Below are positions 1 to 5,932 of a stretch of 7,227 nt of DNA, piece after piece. Positions within the stretch are counted from its first letter, which is position 1. The number at the start of each line of letters is the position of its first letter. Origin of the DNA: Bacteroidota bacterium (GTDB taxonomy: Bacteria > Bacteroidota > Ignavibacteria > Ignavibacteriales > Melioribacteraceae); the NCBI GenBank assembly GCA_021812745.1, contig JAKAMS010000121.1:1-7227 (forward strand). Direction: 5' to 3'. Below the pieces are notes generated by a model that was given only the letters and a program-made list of their open reading frames with translations, searched no databases and was not told where the DNA came from. Position numbers and translations under genes: made by a program.

Positions 1-364
1 ACATAAACGAACAGTTGGTGTAGTGATTAAGTAATGAAAAATCATAATCGTTTTTTATACGGAAACATTTTATTACCGGCAGATTAATTTCATTAATCAC
101 GGATTGTGTTACATTACCGTAAAGCTGAACTTCATTCAATCCAATCTTTTGTGCAATTGTATTTATTTCGGCTACTTCTTGATCAACAAAAACTCCTACT
201 TTCACAATGAAAGGGGGAAGTTGTTGAATTATTTCTTCTGTCTTCGAGTAACTAATATTTCTTTGACTCTTTTCGTAGAAGATAAATCCCAGTGCGTCTG
301 CACCAAGTTGGTGGCACAATTTTGCATCTTTAAGATTAGTTATTCCGCAAACCTTAACTCTCAT
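1..364 (-). CDS. trpF: Phosphoribosylanthranilate isomerase, 5' part, runs off window
   Basis: This enzyme converts N-(5-phosphoribosyl)anthranilate to the 1-(o-carboxyphenylamino)-1-deoxyribulose 5-phosphate used by TrpC, in the cytoplasm. The frame opens with ATG at 364-362 and stays open for 121 codons to the window edge; about 40% of a typical 200-210 residue TrpF is missing. Visible family motifs are MRVKVCGITN (residues 1-10, with Cys6 at the position of the catalytic general base), GADALGFIFY (21-30), LPPFIVKVGVFVD (49-61) and VQLYG (79-83). Most TrpFs have VQLHG and a KSPR/KSKR-type loop; here these read VQLYG and KSQR, which I take as ordinary variation. The start overlaps the end of trpC by 11 bases, so translation is probably coupled. 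The pathway context and the N-terminal motif make the identity secure. Whether the gene is intact beyond the edge cannot be seen. Confidence 0.95.
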   Translation of the reverse strand, partial: MRVKVCGITNLKDAKLCHQLGADALGFIFYEKSQRNISYSKTEEIIQQLPPFIVKVGVFVDQEVAEINTIAQKIGLNEVQLYGNVTQSVINEINLPVIKCFRIKNDYDFSLLNHYTNCSFM

Positions 365-1148
365 ATCTGCACCATTTAATAAATTCTCTTAAGCTTGTTC
401 CAATATTCTCCGAACACATAAAATGTCCTCCAACCAGAACAGCACTTAGTTTAGTCTGGAGAATATGTTTCACATCATTAACGGTATTTATACCGCTCTC
501 AGAAACTAAAACAACATCATCATGAATAATCTCAGCCAGTTCTATGCTTGTGCTCAAACTAACATCAAATGTTTCCAGGTTACGGTTATTGATGCCAATA
601 AAATTATTCATCGTTAAATCAATTTTATCGAATTGCGATTTTGAATGTATCTCAAGTAAAACTTCCAGCCCGCATTCTTTTGCTGCGCTTGTTAATTCAC
701 ATATCTGATTTATAGAGAGTACTTCGGCAATAAGCAGAACTGCATCGGCGCCGTTTGCCTTTGTCTCGAATATTTGATATTCATCAATTATAAAATCTTT
801 GCGAAGAAGGGGAACAGTCTTGAATTGCGCAATCTCTTTCAGATAACTGATATCACCATGGAAAAATTTTTTATCTGTTAATATTGATATCGCGTCAATT
901 TCATTTTCCATATAAACAGTTGCGATTTTTAGATGGTCGAAATCTTTCTTCAGTAATCCTTTTGAAGGGCTAGATTTTTTTATCTCCGCGATAATTCCGA
1001 GACGATCATCATGCAAAAGAGAGTTTCTTAAACTGCGAACCGGCGAATCAAAAAAAACGCTATCACGAAAAGAGTTCAAGGTAAATTCCGTTTTTAATCT
1101 GTTTATTTCATTTCTTTTTTCTTTCAGTATATCTCCGAGTATACTCAT
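354..1148 (-). CDS. trpC: Indole-3-glycerol phosphate synthase
   Basis: This 264-residue (beta/alpha)8-barrel enzyme decarboxylates and closes the ring of the TrpF product to give indole-3-glycerol phosphate. The length is normal for a single-domain TrpC; it is not fused to TrpF. Motifs in order: EIKKSSPSKG (55-64, with Glu55 and Lys57 at the substrate-binding/catalytic positions), LTDKKFFHGD (90-99), LLRKDFIID (114-122, Lys117 matching the catalytic acid), GADAVLLIAE (133-142), LLEIHS (164-169, Glu166 matching the catalytic base), GINNRNL (185-191) and VSESGI (215-220). The late phosphate-binding segment reads VLVGGHFM instead of the common VLIGESLM. The ATG overlaps the trpD stop by four bases (ATGA). 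A GGAG lies at 1162-1159, ten bases before the start, a little far for a strong site, so coupling to trpD may help initiation. Confidence 0.97.
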   Translation of the reverse strand: MSILGDILKEKRNEINRLKTEFTLNSFRDSVFFDSPVRSLRNSLLHDDRLGIIAEIKKSSPSKGLLKKDFDHLKIATVYMENEIDAISILTDKKFFHGDISYLKEIAQFKTVPLLRKDFIIDEYQIFETKANGADAVLLIAEVLSINQICELTSAAKECGLEVLLEIHSKSQFDKIDLTMNNFIGINNRNLETFDVSLSTSIELAEIIHDDVVLVSESGINTVNDVKHILQTKLSAVLVGGHFMCSENIGTSLREFIKWCRYES

Positions 1149-2164
1149 TTGTGTTTGTCTCCAAATTTTTTCAACTCGTTCAACTTCTTTAGAGTATTAC
1201 CGGATTGGATAGATTCTTCCGCGATTAAAACACAATCATCTAAATCATCAGAAACTCCTGCAACTTTTAATGCTAATGCCGCATTTGCAACCACAACATA
1301 ATACCCCGGAGTTTTTTCCTTGCCGGAAAATATTTTATGAATGATCTCCGCATTCTCTTTAGCGGAGCTTCCTTGAATTTCTCTTAACTCCACATTGGGA
1401 AATCCGAAAGATTCATTGGTCAGCTGGTAAAAGAACATTTCATTGTTGCTCATAGTCTCAATAACGTTTGTTGGGTGAGATAAACTTATTTCATCGAAAG
1501 AATTGTTAGTGCAAATGAAACAAACTTTTTTCATGTCGATATATTTTACTGCTTCCGACATGAGCTTTGCCGTCTCATCATTGAATGTGCCTATCAACTG
1601 TCGCTTTGTACCCGCGGGATTTGTTAGCGGTCCAAGAATATTAAATATTGATCTGAACTCAAGTTCCTTTCTGATGGATGCAACGTGTTTCATTGCCGGG
1701 TGATAGAGAGGTGCGAATAAAAACGCTATCCCGATTTCGTTTAATGCTTTTTCGGAAAGTTCGTGTGATAACTGAACATCTACGCCCAACTCGTGAAGAA
1801 CATCCGAGCTGCCGCTTTTACTGGAGATAGACCTGTTGCCATGCTTAGCCACTTTTACTCCTGCCCCTGCGGCAACAAAACCAACTGCTGTAGAAATATT
1901 AAATGTTCCTGAACCGTCTCCGCCTGTGCCGCAAACATCGATAACATTTTCATCATTGCATTTTATCTTAATAACTTTTTCGCGCATCGCTTTTACAAAT
2001 CCAGCTACTTCTTCTGCTGTCTCGTGCTTAATTTTTAATGCGGTTAACAGCGATGCGATCTTCGAATTGTTCTCATTGCCGCTCATAATAGAGTACATAA
2101 CTTGGTATGCTTCATCAAATGAAAGGTTCTCACCTTCCATTACTTTTTCAAGATATTCTTTCAT
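1145..2164 (-). CDS. trpD: Anthranilate phosphoribosyltransferase
   Basis: This 339-residue enzyme transfers the phosphoribosyl group of PRPP to anthranilate. The length is that of a stand-alone TrpD, with no fused glutaminase. An N-terminal helical domain (about residues 1-70) precedes the PRPP-binding core. Motifs: DVCGTGGDGSGTFNIST (76-92, the glycine-rich pyrophosphate loop), VAKHGNRSISSKSGSSD (105-121), the anthranilate/PRPP segment RSIFNILGPLTNPA (171-184), and FDEIS (223-227), whose Asp224-Glu225 pair fits the second magnesium site. All key residues I can place are present. The start overlaps the trpG stop in an ATGA of four bases, with only a poor Shine-Dalgarno match (TTGGG) just upstream, so translation probably depends on trpG. 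The protein contains no tryptophan. Confidence 0.97.
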   Translation of the reverse strand: MKEYLEKVMEGENLSFDEAYQVMYSIMSGNENNSKIASLLTALKIKHETAEEVAGFVKAMREKVIKIKCNDENVIDVCGTGGDGSGTFNISTAVGFVAAGAGVKVAKHGNRSISSKSGSSDVLHELGVDVQLSHELSEKALNEIGIAFLFAPLYHPAMKHVASIRKELEFRSIFNILGPLTNPAGTKRQLIGTFNDETAKLMSEAVKYIDMKKVCFICTNNSFDEISLSHPTNVIETMSNNEMFFYQLTNESFGFPNVELREIQGSSAKENAEIIHKIFSGKEKTPGYYVVVANAALALKVAGVSDDLDDCVLIAEESIQSGNTLKKLNELKKFGDKHK

Positions 2165-2727
2165 AGCCCAATCCAGTTTTTAATTATTTGATCTCCGGCT
2201 TTTGTTAAGATTGATTCAGGATGAAATTGAATTCCCTCAATTGGAAAAGTTTTATGACGAACGCCCATAACAATTCCATCTTCAGTCTGTGACGTTATTT
2301 CCAAAACATCCGGCATCGATTCTTTTTCTATTATTAGTGAATGATATCTTCCCGCACTAAACCCTTGAACAATATTTTGATAAATGTTTTTCCCGTTATG
2401 TAGAATATTTGAGACTTTACCATGCATCAGATAAGGTGCATTTATAATTTTACCGCCGAAACAATATCCGATTCCCTGATGGCCAAGACAGACTCCAAGA
2501 ATTGGAATACTTCTTCCGAGAGTTTTAATTATGCCAAGAGAGATTCCGGAATCATTAGGATTGCCTGGTCCCGGCGAGATAACAATTTTGTCTGGTCGCA
2601 TATCGCTTATCTCATCAAGTGAAATTTTATCGTTTCGTTTAACAATTATCTTTTCCACATAACTCCCGATTAGCTGGACAAGATTAAAAGTGAACGAATC
2701 GTAATTATCAATTATCAAGATTTTCAT
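2161..2727 (-). CDS. trpG: Anthranilate synthase component II (glutamine amidotransferase)
   Basis: This 188-residue class I glutamine amidotransferase supplies ammonia to TrpE. Motifs: [18 protein letters not shown] (1-18), VISPGPGNPND (49-59), the nucleophile elbow GVCLGHQ with Cys80, and the His-Glu pair of the triad in GIQFHPES (His169, Glu171). Upstream in-frame codons would allow a start at 2742 (MRSLL before the family start). I chose 2727 because the protein then begins exactly at the conserved [11 protein letters not shown] and a GGAG at 2738-2735 sits seven bases before it. With that start the gene overlaps the end of trpE by 20 bases. The same kind of subunit can serve PabB in folate synthesis; no pabB is in view, so the trp role is certain from context but dual use cannot be excluded. 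Confidence 0.96.
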   Translation of the reverse strand: MKILIIDNYDSFTFNLVQLIGSYVEKIIVKRNDKISLDEISDMRPDKIVISPGPGNPNDSGISLGIIKTLGRSIPILGVCLGHQGIGYCFGGKIINAPYLMHGKVSNILHNGKNIYQNIVQGFSAGRYHSLIIEKESMPDVLEITSQTEDGIVMGVRHKTFPIEGIQFHPESILTKAGDQIIKNWIGL

Positions 2728-4186
2728 CAATAAACTCCGCAATTTTCAATGCGCTTAAAAAAACGGCAGATTTGTTCTTGATTTCTTTAAGTTCAAGTTC
2801 GGGAATGCTATCGGCTACAATACCAGCTCCGGCTTGCCAGAAAATTTTATTTCCTTTAGCAAAAAATGTTCGTATTGCTATGCATAAATCAAGATTACCT
2901 CCTAAATCAATATATCCTACAGCCCCAGCATAGACGTTACGGTTGAGTTTTTCATATTCATTTATCAATTGAATTGCTTTGATCTTTGGCGCACCTGTAA
3001 CTGTCCCTGCCGGAAAAGATGATTTTAACGCGTCAATACAATCCTTCTCGTTGCCCAGCATTCCTTCCACGCGTGAGACAATATGCATTACATGAGAGAA
3101 ACGGTTGATCTTGATTTTCTCCGAAAGTTTTACCGTACCATATTGACAAACTCGGCCAAGGTCATTTCTGGCAAGATCAACCAACATAATATGCTCTGCT
3201 ATTTCTTTCGGATCATTCATCAATTCTCTCTCCAACACCAAATCTTCTTCATCAGTCTTCCCGCGACGTCTTGTCCCCGCGATAGGAAGAATTTCCGCCT
3301 TCCTGTTTTTTACTTTGAGAAGGTCTTCTGGGGAGGTACCGATTATTCTAAAATCATTTTCAAACTCCATAAAATACATGTAAGGTGAGGGATTTATCAT
3401 TCTAAGTGCACGGTAAACATTGAATGTATCACCTTCAATAGTCGCATCAAATTTTTTTGAAAGGACAATCTGAAAAACATCTCCACCATAAATATTATTT
3501 TTGCTGAGTTCAACCATATTGCAAAATTGTTTTTCCTCTTCTTCGTTCAGATCTTTAAGAAAAGCTTTAAAATCGGATTTATATTTGACTGTTTCGGAAA
3601 GCGAAATACGTAATTTTTTAATTGTCAATTTCGCATCATCATATTTTTTCTGAATGTTTGTTTTATTTGATACATCAACATTAGTTATCAAAATTATTTG
3701 ATGCTTGAAATGATCGAAGACAATTATCGTTTGATAAAACCCAAGAATTGAATCAGGAGCAATCGGGTTTAATTCATCTTTGAATTTAATTACATCCTCA
3801 ATGAGAGAAACATTTTCGAAACCTAGATAACCTACTAATCCGCCTGTGAAGTAGGGAAGTTCTTCGAGGTGCGGATAATTAAATCCAGCGATCTTCTTTT
3901 TCAAATAGTCGAAAAGATTTTCATTCCTAATTTCTTCTTTCGTTTGCGAAATTATTTTCAACTCAGATTGAACGTTTGAAATTATCTCTTTTGGATTCAC
4001 GCCAATGAATGAATACCGGGCTAATCTTCCAATACCTTCTACTGATTCGAGCAGGAAAGAAGTTGAATTTGCTTTTCTAATTTTTAGATAAGCCAAAACA
4101 GGTGTTAAAAGATCGGCAGCAATTCTTTCGTAGACCGGCACGAAATTGAATGTATTTGCTAGTTCAACAAATTTATTGTATTCCAT
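2708..4186 (-). CDS. trpE: Anthranilate synthase component I
   Basis: This 492-residue enzyme makes anthranilate from chorismate with ammonia from TrpG, the committed step of tryptophan synthesis. The N-terminal regulatory domain carries the LLES motif (45-48), and NPSPYMYF (265-272) forms the other side of the classic tryptophan feedback pocket, so allosteric inhibition by Trp is likely. The chorismate-binding core contains [13 protein letters not shown] (303-315), [20 protein letters not shown] (321-340), [12 protein letters not shown] (390-401), YAGAVGYID (419-427), DLCIAIRT (433-440) and [11 protein letters not shown] (453-463). These, together with LLES and the neighbouring trpG, favour TrpE over PabB. 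Length is normal and there is no fusion to TrpG. AAAGGA (4197-4192) ends five bases before the ATG. Expression is probably controlled by the leader ORF and terminator immediately upstream. Confidence 0.97.
   Translation of the reverse strand: MEYNKFVELANTFNFVPVYERIAADLLTPVLAYLKIRKANSTSFLLESVEGIGRLARYSFIGVNPKEIISNVQSELKIISQTKEEIRNENLFDYLKKKIAGFNYPHLEELPYFTGGLVGYLGFENVSLIEDVIKFKDELNPIAPDSILGFYQTIIVFDHFKHQIILITNVDVSNKTNIQKKYDDAKLTIKKLRISLSETVKYKSDFKAFLKDLNEEEEKQFCNMVELSKNNIYGGDVFQIVLSKKFDATIEGDTFNVYRALRMINPSPYMYFMEFENDFRIIGTSPEDLLKVKNRKAEILPIAGTRRRGKTDEEDLVLERELMNDPKEIAEHIMLVDLARNDLGRVCQYGTVKLSEKIKINRFSHVMHIVSRVEGMLGNEKDCIDALKSSFPAGTVTGAPKIKAIQLINEYEKLNRNVYAGAVGYIDLGGNLDLCIAIRTFFAKGNKIFWQAGAGIVADSIPELELKEIKNKSAVFLSALKIAEFIDENLDN
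2735..2738 (-). promoter_or_regulatory. Ribosome binding site deciding the trpG start
   Basis: GGAG inside the last codons of trpE, seven bases before the ATG at 2727. It supports that start over the longer in-frame alternative at 2742, which has no comparable site close to it. Confidence 0.6.
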
Positions 4187-4191
4187 TTTAT

Positions 4192-4197
4192 TCCTTT
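4192..4197 (-). promoter_or_regulatory. Ribosome binding site of trpE
   Basis: AAAGGA lies five bases before the trpE ATG at 4186 and fixes that start. It directly follows the T-tract of the attenuator terminator, so it is transcribed only when RNA polymerase reads through. Confidence 0.7.
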
Positions 4198-4237
4198 AAA
4201 ACAAAAAACCCTTCTCAGTGATTACTAAGAAGGGTTT
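4198..4237 (-). terminator. Intrinsic terminator of the trp leader (attenuator)
   Basis: On the minus strand, the arms AAACCCTTCTTAGT (4237-4224) and ACTGAGAAGGGTTT (4219-4206) form a 14-bp stem with one G-U pair and a four-base loop (AATC). The stem runs directly into a T-tract, TTTTTTGTTTT (4208-4198). This is a textbook Rho-independent terminator. It sits between the Trp-rich leader ORF and trpE and ends only 11 bases before the trpE start, so a terminator here must be conditional if trpE is to be expressed from upstream. It would also end readthrough transcripts from the aminotransferase gene, which has no other terminator. The arms are perfectly visible; conditional behaviour is inferred from context. 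Confidence 0.92.
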
Positions 4238-4274
4238 CATTAAAAATATATTTAGTTACTTCAGGTCACCGAAA
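4213..4274 (-). promoter_or_regulatory. Candidate antiterminator competing with the attenuator terminator
   Basis: The leader segment TTTCGGTGA (4274-4266) can pair over nine bases, two of them G-U, with TCACTGAGA (4221-4213). That target is the terminator loop plus the base of its 3' arm. The adjoining CTGAAG (4264-4259) can pair with CTTC..AG (4232-4225) in the terminator 5' arm, with a two-base bulge. This structure and the terminator cannot coexist. The 5' arm lies over the last leader codons and the TGA stop (4263-4261). A ribosome at the stop would cover it, while one stalled at the Trp codons (4305-4297) would leave it free. The pairing was found by eye and no folding energy was calculated. 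Confidence 0.6.
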
Positions 4275-4288
4275 TTGAACGAATATTT
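4244..4288 (-). promoter_or_regulatory. Candidate leader hairpin that would sequester the antiterminator arm
   Basis: AAATAT (4288-4283) can pair with ATATTT (4249-4244). Inside it GTT (4280-4278) pairs with AAC (4257-4255), and ATTTCGG pairs with CC-GAAGT across a UGA loop. The pairing uses the same bases as the antiterminator 5' arm, so it could play the part of the 1:2 pause hairpin of classical trp leaders. A ribosome stalled on the Trp codons would reach the outer AAATAT arm and weaken it. The inner helix is short with bulges and internal loops, and the outer helix is all A-U, so support is modest. Confidence 0.35.
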
Positions 4289-4350
4289 AAAAAACACCAC
4301 CACCAATTCTGGCTCAACAAAATGCTATATGTAACTTTAATGTTTTTCAT
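4261..4350 (-). CDS. trpL: Tryptophan operon leader peptide with three tandem Trp codons
   Basis: This 29-codon ORF begins with ATG at 4350-4348 and ends with TGA at 4263-4261. Residues 14-20 read QNWWWCF: three consecutive TGG codons (4305-4297). An in-frame TGA at 4371-4369, seven codons upstream, excludes a longer version and leaves this ATG as the natural start. The peptide has no recognisable domain and its product probably has no function. Its translation would sense charged tRNA-Trp and decide between terminator and antiterminator upstream of trpE. Upstream of the ATG is GCCAAG with no clear Shine-Dalgarno sequence. The ORF sits 28 bases after the aminotransferase stop and 74 bases before trpE. 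The Trp triplet, position and downstream terminator together make the assignment strong; the peptide itself resembles no leader I know. Confidence 0.9.
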   Translation of the reverse strand: MKNIKVTYSILLSQNWWWCFLNIRSISVT

Positions 4351-4358
4351 CTTGGCTG

Positions 4359-4390
4359 TAAAGATATATCATTAATAATTAATCTGCAAA
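4359..4390 (-). promoter_or_regulatory. Candidate promoter of the trp operon, Bacteroidota type
   Basis: TTTG (4390-4387) and TATCTTTA (4366-4359) are separated by 20 bases. They resemble the Bacteroidota primary sigma pattern TTTG-N19-21-TAnnTTTG, with one mismatch in the last base of the -7 box. Read as sigma-70, TTGCAG-17-TATCTT is a weaker match. The -33 element overlaps the last codons of the aminotransferase gene. Transcription would start about at the leader ORF start or a few bases before it, so the leader peptide would have almost no 5' UTR. The region is very AT-rich and chance matches are easy. Confidence 0.35.
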
Positions 4391-5872
4391 GCCATTCTTG
4401 GTAATATTTATTTCGAACCAGCTTTTAATTATCTCAAATTCTTTTTCACTTTGAGATTTATGGCAGAACTCATTTGTCTTGGACGAATAAGTATAATCTT
4501 TAGACCATTCTTTTACATTGGCAATTACTTCTTCAATCGCATTTAGAATAAAATCCAATTCTTCATTAGTCATTGTAGGATGAAGTGATAAACGTACCCA
4601 TCCCGGTTTCTCGGAAAGATCACCGCGATTGATTTTATCTGCAATATGTTTTGAACGAGTAGGATCAACGTGTAATAGATAATGCCCGTATGTGCCTGCG
4701 CAAGAACAACCTCCGCGCACTTGAATTCCAAAACGGTCGTTTAATAATTTTACCATTAAATTATAATGAATGTCTTCCACATAGAAAGAGATAATACCGA
4801 GCCGATTTTTAGTTTCTTGCGCGAGAATATGAATTGAAGGAATTTTATCGAATCTGGCAAAGGCTGTTTCAAGAAGTTCGTGTTCTCGTGCTAATATTTT
4901 TTTTGTTCCAATTTCATCTTTCAAATTAACGGCAAGTGCTGTTTTTATTGCTTGAAGAAACCCCGGAGTTCCGCCGTCTTCTCGCAATTCAATATCTTCT
5001 ATATATTTATGCTGTCCCCATGGATTAGTCCAATCAACAGTTCCGCCGCCGGGATTATCCGGAACTTGCCGCTTATATAATTTGGAATCGAAAATTAAAA
5101 CTCCCGATGTGCCCGGTCCTCCTAAAAATTTATGAGGTGAGAAAAAAATTGCATCCAGTTTTTCGAGCGGATCTTCCGGATGCATATTGATATCAACGTA
5201 AGGAGCAGCTGCAGCGAAGTCTACAAAACATAGTCCTCCATGATGGTGCATCATCTTTGCCATCTGATGGTATGGCGGCTGAATTCCTGTTACGTTCGAT
5301 GCGGCTGTAAATGAACCGATTTTCAATTTGCGTTTATCAAATTGTTTGAGAAGCTGTTCAAAATGATTTAAATCAACCAGTCCTTGTTTATCCGGTTCGA
5401 TTATAACAACTTCGCAAATTGTTTCTAACCAAGAAGTCTGATTGGAATGATGTTCCATATGAGTTAGAAAGACAACTGGTTTTTCATCATCGGGTATGTG
5501 AGTGTATTTCTGAAGCTGTTCGCAAACACGCAGACCAAGCAACCTTTGAAATTTATTAACAGCAACGGTCATTCCGAATCCTGCAAAAATAATTACATCT
5601 TCTGGTGAAGCATTAACATGATGTTTGATTATTCTTTTTGCTTCGGCATAAGCTTTCGTCATAGTAGTGCCGGTTACGGATGATTCTGAGTGAGTGTTAC
5701 CAACGTAAGGATAAAATTTTTCATTCAAAGCATTTTCAATGGGCTCATATAATCGTCCGCTTGCAATCCAATCTGCGTATATAATTTTCTTTCTTCCGTT
5801 AGAAGAATCAAATTCTTGATTTATGCCTATTATTTTTTTTCTGTATTGCGAAAAGTATTTTTCATGATTCAT
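4379..5872 (-). CDS. Class V aminotransferase / cysteine desulfurase-like PLP enzyme
   Basis: This 497-residue fold-type I PLP enzyme belongs to the class V (SufS/NifS/Csd-like) family. Visible elements: the N-terminal YADWIASGRL (32-41) and VGNTHSESS (57-65), the FAGFGMT segment (96-102) before the cofactor-binding helix, THMEHHSNQTSW (137-148), Asp218 in FVDFAAAAP (ring nitrogen contact), Lys248 in SPHKFLGGPG (Schiff base), and VRGGCSCAGTYGH (385-397). Cys391 aligns with the catalytic cysteine of SufS-type VRTGHHC, and Cys389 lies two residues before it. The chain is about 90 residues longer than SufS, partly from an insert at 113-135 and a C-terminal tail after about 455. No suf or isc partners are nearby, so sulfur mobilisation is possible but unproven; another class V reaction is equally open. 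The gene lies 60 bases after the hydrolase and has no evident Shine-Dalgarno site. Confidence 0.85.
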   Translation of the reverse strand: MNHEKYFSQYRKKIIGINQEFDSSNGRKKIIYADWIASGRLYEPIENALNEKFYPYVGNTHSESSVTGTTMTKAYAEAKRIIKHHVNASPEDVIIFAGFGMTVAVNKFQRLLGLRVCEQLQKYTHIPDDEKPVVFLTHMEHHSNQTSWLETICEVVIIEPDKQGLVDLNHFEQLLKQFDKRKLKIGSFTAASNVTGIQPPYHQMAKMMHHHGGLCFVDFAAAAPYVDINMHPEDPLEKLDAIFFSPHKFLGGPGTSGVLIFDSKLYKRQVPDNPGGGTVDWTNPWGQHKYIEDIELREDGGTPGFLQAIKTALAVNLKDEIGTKKILAREHELLETAFARFDKIPSIHILAQETKNRLGIISFYVEDIHYNLMVKLLNDRFGIQVRGGCSCAGTYGHYLLHVDPTRSKHIADKINRGDLSEKPGWVRLSLHPTMTNEELDFILNAIEEVIANVKEWSKDYTYSSKTNEFCHKSQSEKEFEIIKSWFEINITKNGFAD

Positions 5873-5932
5873 AATAAATTGTATTTAGTGAAAAAATGAT
5901 AACATTATTTAGAAATCTTTAGCAACAGCATA

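Noticed and set aside
104..379. Plus-strand open frame of 91 codons
   Set aside because: It lies opposite trpF, whose frame shows the conserved TrpF motifs; its translation has a Cys/Phe/Asn-rich composition typical of an antisense shadow.
1503..2183. Two plus-strand open frames of 66 and 115 codons
   Set aside because: Both are antisense to the well-conserved trpD and show no motif of their own.
2422..3388. Plus-strand open frames opposite trpG and trpE
   Set aside because: Shadows of conserved coding sequence; no ribosome binding site or recognisable domain.
4255..4275. GGTGACC in the leader as a T-box-like anti-terminator element
   Set aside because: The conserved T-box core and the specifier stem are absent, and the same bases are better explained as leader codons and the antiterminator arm.
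4187..4378. TRAP-type (GAG/UAG repeat) or TrpR-operator control of the trp leader
   Set aside because: I see no run of spaced GAG/UAG triplets and no palindrome resembling the TrpR operator. The AT-rich TTAATTATTAAT near 4370-4382 is too simple to call an operator.
5873..5932. Terminator or promoter between the hydrolase and the aminotransferase
   Set aside because: The 60 bases are AT-rich with no stable inverted repeat and no convincing promoter pair; the two genes may be co-transcribed, but this cannot be shown.
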